From contig JASLGC010000093.1 of the NCBI GenBank assembly GCA_030150335.1, positions 1 through 10,301 of the forward strand: 10,301 nt of DNA. The letters are read 5' to 3'. The DNA comes from Flavobacterium sp. Its GTDB lineage: Bacteria > Bacteroidota > Bacteroidia > Flavobacteriales > Flavobacteriaceae. Every line of letters starts with the position of its first letter. The first letter of the stretch is position 1. Of the stretch, positions 7,184-10,301 are shown piece after piece. A model generated the notes under the pieces. The model did not search any database and had not been told where the DNA came from. It saw nothing but the letters and a program-made list of their open reading frames with translations. A program made the position numbers and the translations under genes.

Positions 7184-7191
7184 TATATTTG
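7184..7191 (+). promoter_or_regulatory. -7 box of the rpsP-rimM promoter
   Basis: TATATTTG matches the TAnnTTTG consensus completely and lies 48 nt upstream of the rpsP start. No TTTG is visible at -33 (about 7161-7164). Transcription should begin near 7198, giving a leader of about 42 nt. Confidence 0.6.
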
Positions 7192-7205
7192 CAAAAATTT
7201 TAAAA

Positions 7206-7239
7206 CCGAGGTCGGGTACCTCAATTAATTAAATTAATT
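7206..7239 (+). promoter_or_regulatory. Hairpin in the rpsP 5' leader, candidate r-protein autoregulatory element
   Basis: The only GC-rich part of the leader is GAGGT (7208-7212) pairing with ACCTC (7218-7222) around a CGGGT loop, preceded by CC. An AATTAATTAAATTAATT stretch then runs up to the ATG. A compact stem just before a ribosomal-protein gene fits the autoregulatory leaders known for many r-proteins. I recall that a flavobacterial S16 leader motif has been proposed, but I cannot confirm that this sequence matches it. Confidence 0.45.
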
Positions 7240-7767
7240 ATGTCTGTAAAAATTAGATTACAAAGACACGGTAAAAAAGGGAAACCTTTTTACTGGGTAG
7301 TAGCTGCTGATGCACGCGCAAAAAGAGATGGTAAATACTTAGAAAAAATCGGTACTTACAATCCTAACACTAACCCTGCAACTGTAGAAATCAATGTTGA
7401 TTCTGCTGTTAAATGGTTATTCAACGGTGCTCAACCAACGGATACTGCTAGAACTGTACTTTCTTACAAAGGAGTTATGTTGAAACATCACTTACAAGGT
7501 GGAGTTAGAAAAGGTGCGCTTACTCAAGAGCAAGCTGACGCTAAATTTACTGCTTGGTTAGAAGAGAAAGAAAACAGAATCAACGCTAAGAAAGAAGGTT
7601 TATCTTCTTCTAAAGCTGCTGACAAAGCATCAAGATTAGCTGCAGAGAAAGAAGTTAACGCTAAACGTGTTGCTGCTGCTGCTGAAGCTAAAGCTGCTGC
7701 TGAAGCTGCAACTGCTGAAGCTGCTGTTGAAGCAACTGAAGAAAACAACGAAGAAACTCAAGCATAA
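7240..7767 (+). CDS. rpsP: 30S ribosomal protein S16
   Basis: Structural protein of the small ribosomal subunit, binding 16S rRNA in the body of the 30S and needed for its assembly. Residues 1 to about 85 are the conserved S16 fold: VKIRLQRHGKKGKPFYWVV at the N-terminus, RDGKYLEKIGTYNP at 29-42, and GAQPTDT at 63-69. The protein is 175 aa, about twice the length of E. coli S16 (82 aa). From about 95 it continues as a Gln/Lys/Glu stretch and then an Ala/Glu/Lys-rich, probably helical tail (about 125-165) with an acidic end. Such extensions are usual in Bacteroidetes. It is the first gene of an operon: the rimM ATG follows its stop codon after 12 nt. The ATG start gives the universal S16 N-terminus. 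Confidence 0.98.
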   Translation: MSVKIRLQRHGKKGKPFYWVVAADARAKRDGKYLEKIGTYNPNTNPATVEINVDSAVKWLFNGAQPTDTARTVLSYKGVMLKHHLQGGVRKGALTQEQADAKFTAWLEEKENRINAKKEGLSSSKAADKASRLAAEKEVNAKRVAAAAEAKAAAEAATAEAAVEATEENNEETQA

Positions 7768-7779
7768 TTTTTCAGCGAT

Positions 7780-8310
7780 ATGCGTAAAAAAGATTGTTTC
7801 TATTTAGGCAAAATCGCGAAAAAATTTAGCTTCAAAGGGGAGGTTCTAGCATACTTAGATACCGATGAACCAGAGTTATATCAAAATTTGGAATCAGTTT
7901 TCCTCGACTTCGACGGAAAACTGATTCCTTTTTTTATTCTAGAAGCTTCATTGCATAAAAGCGATTTTTTAAGAATTAAATTTGAGGACTGTACTTCTGA
8001 AGAGGATGCAGAACAACTAATTAATACAGAACTTTACCTTCCTCTTTCTATGTTGCCAAAACTGGAAGGGAATAAATTTTATTATCACGAGGTTACTGGA
8101 TTTGCTGTAGAAGACACTAAACTTGGGCACGTAGGTACTCTTGTTAGAGTTAACGATAGTAATTACCAAGCTCTTTTTGAGATTGACCACTATGGAACGC
8201 AAGTATTAGTTCCTATGATTGACCAGTTCATTGAACTTGTTGACCGTGAAAATAAAAAACTTGTCCTTAATATCCCTGATGGTTTATTAGACTTGTATTT
8301 GAATAAATAA
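7780..8310 (+). CDS. rimM: 16S rRNA processing / ribosome maturation factor RimM
   Basis: Assembly factor that binds S19 and the 16S rRNA 3' domain and helps mature the head of the 30S subunit. At 176 aa it has normal length. Residues 1 to about 90 form the N-terminal beta-barrel, with the family signature G10-K-I-A...F-K-G20-E-V and a strand LRIKFEDCTSEEDAEQL (64-80). The PRC-barrel domain follows from about 98: FYYHEVTGF at 100-108, a strand ending LVPM at 143-146, and the closing motif IPDGLLDL at 165-172. It is co-transcribed with rpsP, 12 nt downstream, the usual partnership. The trmD and rplS genes that follow in many bacteria are absent here, and a strong terminator ends the operon. 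Confidence 0.96.
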   Translation: MRKKDCFYLGKIAKKFSFKGEVLAYLDTDEPELYQNLESVFLDFDGKLIPFFILEASLHKSDFLRIKFEDCTSEEDAEQLINTELYLPLSMLPKLEGNKFYYHEVTGFAVEDTKLGHVGTLVRVNDSNYQALFEIDHYGTQVLVPMIDQFIELVDRENKKLVLNIPDGLLDLYLNK

Positions 8311-8338
8311 TATTCTTTACTTAAAGATATACAATATC

Positions 8339-8378
8339 AAAAGCGCCTTTGAAGTACCACTTTAACGGCGCTTTTTTT
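8339..8378 (+). terminator. Intrinsic terminator of the rpsP-rimM operon
   Basis: The outer stem AAAAGCGCC/GGCGCTTTT (8339-8347 with 8367-8375) continues after one mismatch into 8349-8355 with 8359-8365, closing a 3-nt loop. Seven T residues (8372-8378) follow. It lies 28 nt after the rimM stop codon. Confidence 0.93.
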
Positions 8379-8408
8379 GTTGATTCCCCTTCCCTTTTCG
8401 TACTTTTG
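8376..8408 (+). promoter_or_regulatory. Bacteroidetes-type promoter of trmN6
   Basis: TTTG (8376-8379), 21 nt of spacer and TACTTTTG (8401-8408) match the TTTG-N-TAnnTTTG consensus. The -33 box uses the last T residues of the preceding terminator, so termination and re-initiation are packed into about 70 nt. Expected start is near 8415, about 19 nt before the ATG. Confidence 0.68.
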
Positions 8409-8433
8409 ACAAAACGATTATAATCTCTCATAA

Positions 8434-9141
8434 ATGTTTAAATTCAAACAATTCACTATTGAACAGGATAAATGTGCAATGAAAGTAGGTACTGACGGTG
8501 TCTTACTTGGTGCTTGGACACCTGTTGATAACAACCCTTACTCCATTTTAGATATTGGTTCTGGTACCGGTTTACTTGCTTTAATGATGGCACAACGCAC
8601 TCATGCAGAACAAATAGACGGTGTTGAAATTGACGAATTAGCCCATGAACAAGCTATCAACAATTTTGAAAATAGCCCATGGGGAGATAGACTTTTCTGC
8701 TACCACGCAGGATTAGAACAATTTGCTAATGAGATTGATGAGGAGTATGATTTAATCATCTCTAACCCTCCTTTTTTCAGTGAAGATGTTATTTCTAACG
8801 ACAAACAAAGAGACACAGCTCGTTTTCAAGATGCATTACCATTTGACTTATTAATTGAAGCAGTGGAATTTTTCCTTTCTGAAAAAGGGATATTTAGTGT
8901 AATTATTCCTGCTAAAGAAGAAGACAAATTAATGCACTTAGCAGCTGAATTTGGAATCTATCCAATGAAAGTAACACGCGTTCGCGGACATAAAGACGCC
9001 GAAATCAAGAGAAGTTTAATTGCTTTTTCAAGAGAATTAATAGAAAAAATCCCTTTAGATGAGCTAATAATTGAAATTGACAGACACGTGTACACCCCAG
9101 AGTTTACAGCACTTGTGAAAGATTTTTACCTAAAACTTTAA
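8434..9141 (+). CDS. trmN6: tRNA1(Val) (adenine(37)-N6)-methyltransferase
   Basis: SAM-dependent methyltransferase of the TrmN6/YfiC family. It N6-methylates A37, next to the anticodon, in tRNA1-Val in E. coli. The 235-aa product shows the family N-terminus (FTIEQDKCAMKVGTDGVLLGAW, residues 7-28), the SAM-binding motif I LDIGSGTG (39-46), an acidic residue ending the next strand (VEID, E65), and the adenine-N6 catalytic motif N111-P-P-F114, typical of enzymes that methylate an exocyclic amino group. The conserved RGHKDAEIKRSLIAFS segment near the C-terminus is also characteristic. It has its own promoter (8376-8408) after the rpsP-rimM terminator. No clear terminator follows it before the methionine leader region, so some read-through into that region is possible. 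The substrate is inferred from the family. Confidence 0.93.
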   Translation: MFKFKQFTIEQDKCAMKVGTDGVLLGAWTPVDNNPYSILDIGSGTGLLALMMAQRTHAEQIDGVEIDELAHEQAINNFENSPWGDRLFCYHAGLEQFANEIDEEYDLIISNPPFFSEDVISNDKQRDTARFQDALPFDLLIEAVEFFLSEKGIFSVIIPAKEEDKLMHLAAEFGIYPMKVTRVRGHKDAEIKRSLIAFSRELIEKIPLDELIIEIDRHVYTPEFTALVKDFYLKL

Positions 9142-9157
9142 AAAAAACAAAAAATAT

Positions 9158-9190
9158 TTTGTGGTTTTTAAATATATTTTATGATATTTG
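9158..9190 (+). promoter_or_regulatory. Candidate promoter of the methionine leader-metY transcript
   Basis: TTTG (9158-9161) and, after 21 nt, GATATTTG (9183-9190) match the Bacteroidetes promoter with one mismatch (G for T at the first -7 base). The expected start is near 9197, about 19 nt before the first Met-rich leader ORF. No comparable promoter is seen between the first attenuator terminator and the second leader, so both leaders should lie on one transcript. Confidence 0.58.
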
Positions 9191-9215
9191 TTCCATCAAA
9201 TAGAGATAAAAAGAC

Positions 9216-9290
9216 ATGAATTTAAGATTAACAAATATGCAAGCTATGATGATGATGTGGAGAAATCCGCAGGGCTTGTTATTTGCATAA
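9216..9290 (+). CDS. Methionine-rich leader peptide 1 (24 aa)
   Basis: A 24-codon ORF from ATG 9216 to TAA 9288-9290. It starts MNLRLTNMQA, then has four consecutive Met codons (9246-9257, residues 11-14) before WRNP. Six of 24 residues are Met. The peptide itself is unlikely to have a function; its translation should sense charged tRNA-Met, as leader peptides of trp, his or thr operons sense their amino acids. Support comes from the RNA around it: the Met run lies directly after segment 1 (9240-9245) and before segment 2 (9271-9284) of an attenuator whose terminator is at 9314-9346. No Shine-Dalgarno sequence is visible. The gene downstream is metY, for methionine synthesis. It is too short for most gene finders. 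Confidence 0.85.
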   Translation: MNLRLTNMQAMMMMWRNPQGLLFA

Positions 9291-9346
9291 TCCAAAATAT
9301 AAAATAACAATTGAAAGCCCTTGTAAATTACAAGGGCTTTTTTTTT
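9240..9346 (+). promoter_or_regulatory. Transcription attenuator 1 (methionine-responsive, leader-peptide type)
   Basis: Three mutually exclusive pairings can be read directly. Protector 1:2 is CAAGCT (9240-9245) with GGCTTG (9273-9278). Antiterminator 2:3 is TTGTTATTT (9276-9284) with AAATAACAA (9302-9310), 9 bp perfect, plus AGGGC (9271-9275) with GCCCT (9317-9321). Terminator 3:4 is described separately. A ribosome halted on the Met codons 9246-9257 would cover segment 1 and leave segment 2 free to form 2:3, which consumes the 5' arm of the terminator and lets transcription continue. A ribosome reaching the stop codon (9288) would mask segment 2, so the terminator forms. This is the logic of the E. 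coli trp leader applied to methionine. Confidence 0.82.
9314..9346 (+). terminator. Attenuator terminator 1
   Basis: A perfect 13-bp inverted repeat (9314-9326 with 9328-9340) with GCCCTTG/CAAGGGC at its core is followed by an uninterrupted run of nine T (9338-9346). It begins 23 nt after the stop codon of leader peptide 1. Its 5' arm is also complementary to 9271-9277 inside the leader ORF, so it can be replaced by an antiterminator. Confidence 0.93.
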
Positions 9347-9388
9347 GACTTAATCCAAACAGTATATAATTAGAATAAATATAATACC

Positions 9389-9478
9389 ATGATTTTCAAT
9401 ACTAACACAATGATGATGGCAATGATGATGAACATGATGATGTTCACGCCCTCCTATTGCCTAAAGTCACCGAGTTAG
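9389..9478 (+). CDS. Methionine-rich leader peptide 2 (29 aa)
   Basis: A 29-codon ORF from ATG 9389 to TAG 9476-9478. After MIFNTNT come three Met triplets separated by single residues: residues 8-10, 12-14 and 16-18 (MMM-A-MMM-N-MMM). Ten of 29 residues are Met, far beyond normal proteins. The remaining residues (FTPSYCLKSPS) contain no Met. As with leader 1, the role is inferred to be sensing of methionyl-tRNA rather than a product function. The Met block overlaps segment 1 (9418-9424) of a second attenuator and lies just before segment 2 (9455-9466). It sits 42 nt after the T-tract of attenuator terminator 1, with no promoter of its own, so it is translated only on transcripts that have passed attenuator 1. 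No Shine-Dalgarno sequence is seen. Confidence 0.86.
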   Translation: MIFNTNTMMMAMMMNMMMFTPSYCLKSPS

Positions 9479-9543
9479 TATCGTTCAAATAGATAACCAA
9501 AACTTAGAGTCCTTTCGGCAATTGCTGAAAGGACTTTTTTTTT
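9418..9543 (+). promoter_or_regulatory. Transcription attenuator 2 (methionine-responsive, leader-peptide type)
   Basis: The hexamer GGCAAT occurs twice, at 9418-9423 inside the Met codon block and at 9517-9522 in the terminator. Its complement ATTGCC lies between them at 9456-9461. Segment 2 can therefore pair either with segment 1 (protector, 6 bp plus a G-T at 9424/9455) or with segment 3 (antiterminator). The antiterminator is extended after one mismatch by AAAG (9463-9466) with CTTT (9512-9515) and by 9472-9476 with 9501-9505. A ribosome waiting at Met codons 8-18 would block segment 1 and free segment 2, giving antitermination. A ribosome at the stop codon would cover segment 2 and let the terminator form. 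Confidence 0.82.
9508..9543 (+). terminator. Attenuator terminator 2
   Basis: A 12-bp stem AGTCCTTTCGGC/GCTGAAAGGACT (9508-9519 with 9524-9535, one G-T pair) with an AATT loop is followed by nine T (9535-9543). It begins 30 nt after the stop of leader peptide 2 and ends 38 nt before metY. Its sequence is unrelated to terminator 1, which argues against a recent duplication of the whole leader unit. Confidence 0.93.
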
Positions 9544-9581
9544 ACCACAACTTTTTTAAAAATATATAAAAACATAAAATT

Positions 9582-10301
9582 ATGAGCAACTTCAATTTTT
9601 CAACACAGGCATTACACGCAGGACATGATGTACAAGCAACAGCAGGAACAAGAGCTGTGCCGATATACCAAACATCTTCTTACGTATTTGAAAATGCAGA
9701 TCACGCAGCAGGAGCATTTAACTTATCAATCCCTGCTTATATCTATACAAGATTAAACAATCCGACGAATGATATTCTTGAAAAGAGATTAGCTGCTCTA
9801 GAAGGTGGTATCGGAGCTGTAGTTACTTCATCAGGAGCAGCAGCAATTTCAACTGCTTTACTAACATTGCTAAAAGCTGGTGATCACATTGTATCTTCAA
9901 GCAGTTTATATGGAGGAACTTACAACCTTTTCAATGTTACATTACCACGCTTTGGAATCAATACAACTTTTGTTGATTCTTCTGACCTTGAAAACTTCAA
10001 GAAAAATATTTTGCCAAATACGAAAGCAATATTCATTGAAAGCTTAGGAAACCCAAAACTTGATATTATCGACATTCAAGCAGTTTCTAAAATTGCAAAA
10101 GAGTTTAAAATTCCACTAATCGTTGATAACACGGTTGCTTCACCTTCTCTACTTAGACCTATTGAACACGGAGCAAACATTGTGATTCACTCTCTTACAA
10201 AATACATTACTGGAAATGGAACATCTTTAGGAGGAGCAATCATTGACGCTGGAACATTCGACTGGAGCAGTGGTAAGTTTCCTGAATTTACAGAACCTTC
10301 T
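9582..10301 (+). CDS. metY: O-acetylhomoserine sulfhydrylase (aminocarboxypropyltransferase), 5' part
   Basis: PLP-dependent enzyme of the Cys/Met-metabolism family that makes homocysteine from O-acetylhomoserine and sulfide, the sulfur-assimilating step of methionine synthesis. The window holds the first 240 codons, about 56% of the usual 425-430 aa; the frame is open at the right edge. Family marks are the N-terminal RAVPIYQTSSYVFE (24-37), the phosphate-binding Y55-x-R57 from the neighbouring subunit with NNPTN, the SSSSLYGGTYNLF segment, the cofactor-contacting D182 in VDNT, and the PLP-binding lysine K207 in SLTKYITG. The pattern fits O-acetylhomoserine sulfhydrylase better than cystathionine gamma-synthase or lyase. 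The visible part contains no Met after the start and no Cys. Two Met-rich leader attenuators lie directly upstream, so methionine supply very likely controls expression. The ATG lacks a Shine-Dalgarno sequence. Confidence 0.94.
   Translation, partial: MSNFNFSTQALHAGHDVQATAGTRAVPIYQTSSYVFENADHAAGAFNLSIPAYIYTRLNNPTNDILEKRLAALEGGIGAVVTSSGAAAISTALLTLLKAGDHIVSSSSLYGGTYNLFNVTLPRFGINTTFVDSSDLENFKKNILPNTKAIFIESLGNPKLDIIDIQAVSKIAKEFKIPLIVDNTVASPSLLRPIEHGANIVIHSLTKYITGNGTSLGGAIIDAGTFDWSSGKFPEFTEPS

Noticed and set aside
9389..9442. Met-rich tract as a simple ATG microsatellite
   Set aside because: The trinucleotide runs are broken by GCA and AAC, and one break contributes the GGCAAT hexamer that recurs in the terminator. 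Pure slippage would not produce the matching complementary segments and terminator.
9191..9581. SAM riboswitch or T-box upstream of metY
   Set aside because: The leader is short and taken up by the two ORF-terminator units. I see no SAM-I-like four-way junction and no T-box sequence motif. The Met-codon leader model explains the terminators and alternative stems better.

Overview
The window looks like the chromosome of an AT-rich Bacteroidetes, most likely a member of the Flavobacteriaceae (Flavobacterium/Myroides-like). Evidence: Bacteroidetes-type promoters (TTTG, about 19 nt, TAnnTTTG) stand in front of several genes, Shine-Dalgarno sequences are absent, DnaE is about 1510 aa with a fused N-terminal exonuclease, RpsP carries an Ala/Lys/Glu-rich tail, and rpsP-rimM is not followed by trmD-rplS. 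The genus is inference.

Layout. Positions 1-835 hold no protein gene that I can support. There are two identical tRNA-Asp(GTC) genes on the minus strand, each with its own promoter and downstream hairpin, and two further terminator-like hairpins at the left edge. From 836 to 6548 the minus strand carries a thioredoxin, the giant dnaE and a lipoprotein of unknown function (read in the order lipoprotein, dnaE, trx). From 6592 to about 7183 there is a gene-free AT-rich spacer. It contains an unexplained array: four ATGTAT hexamers at exact 11-bp steps, then five ATACAT (inverse) hexamers, also at exact 11-bp steps. From 7240 onward everything is on the plus strand: rpsP-rimM (one operon closed by a strong terminator), trmN6 with its own promoter, then a methionine biosynthesis locus beginning with metY (O-acetylhomoserine sulfhydrylase), cut by the window end.

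The most interesting element lies at 9183-9581, between trmN6 and metY. Two very short ORFs packed with methionine codons (24 codons with a run of four AUG; 29 codons with three runs of three AUG) are each followed by an intrinsic terminator. In both cases the RNA has the full set of mutually exclusive pairings of a classical amino-acid attenuator: protector 1:2, antiterminator 2:3 and terminator 3:4. The Met codons sit where a stalled ribosome would open segment 1 and free segment 2. The reading is that metY is controlled by two Met-sensing leader-peptide attenuators in series, with no SAM riboswitch or T-box visible. In keeping with this, the 240 visible residues of MetY contain no internal Met and no Cys.

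Most of the other genes serve the central information machinery: DNA replication (dnaE), ribosome structure and maturation (rpsP, rimM), tRNA supply and modification (two tRNA-Asp, trmN6) and thiol redox (trx).
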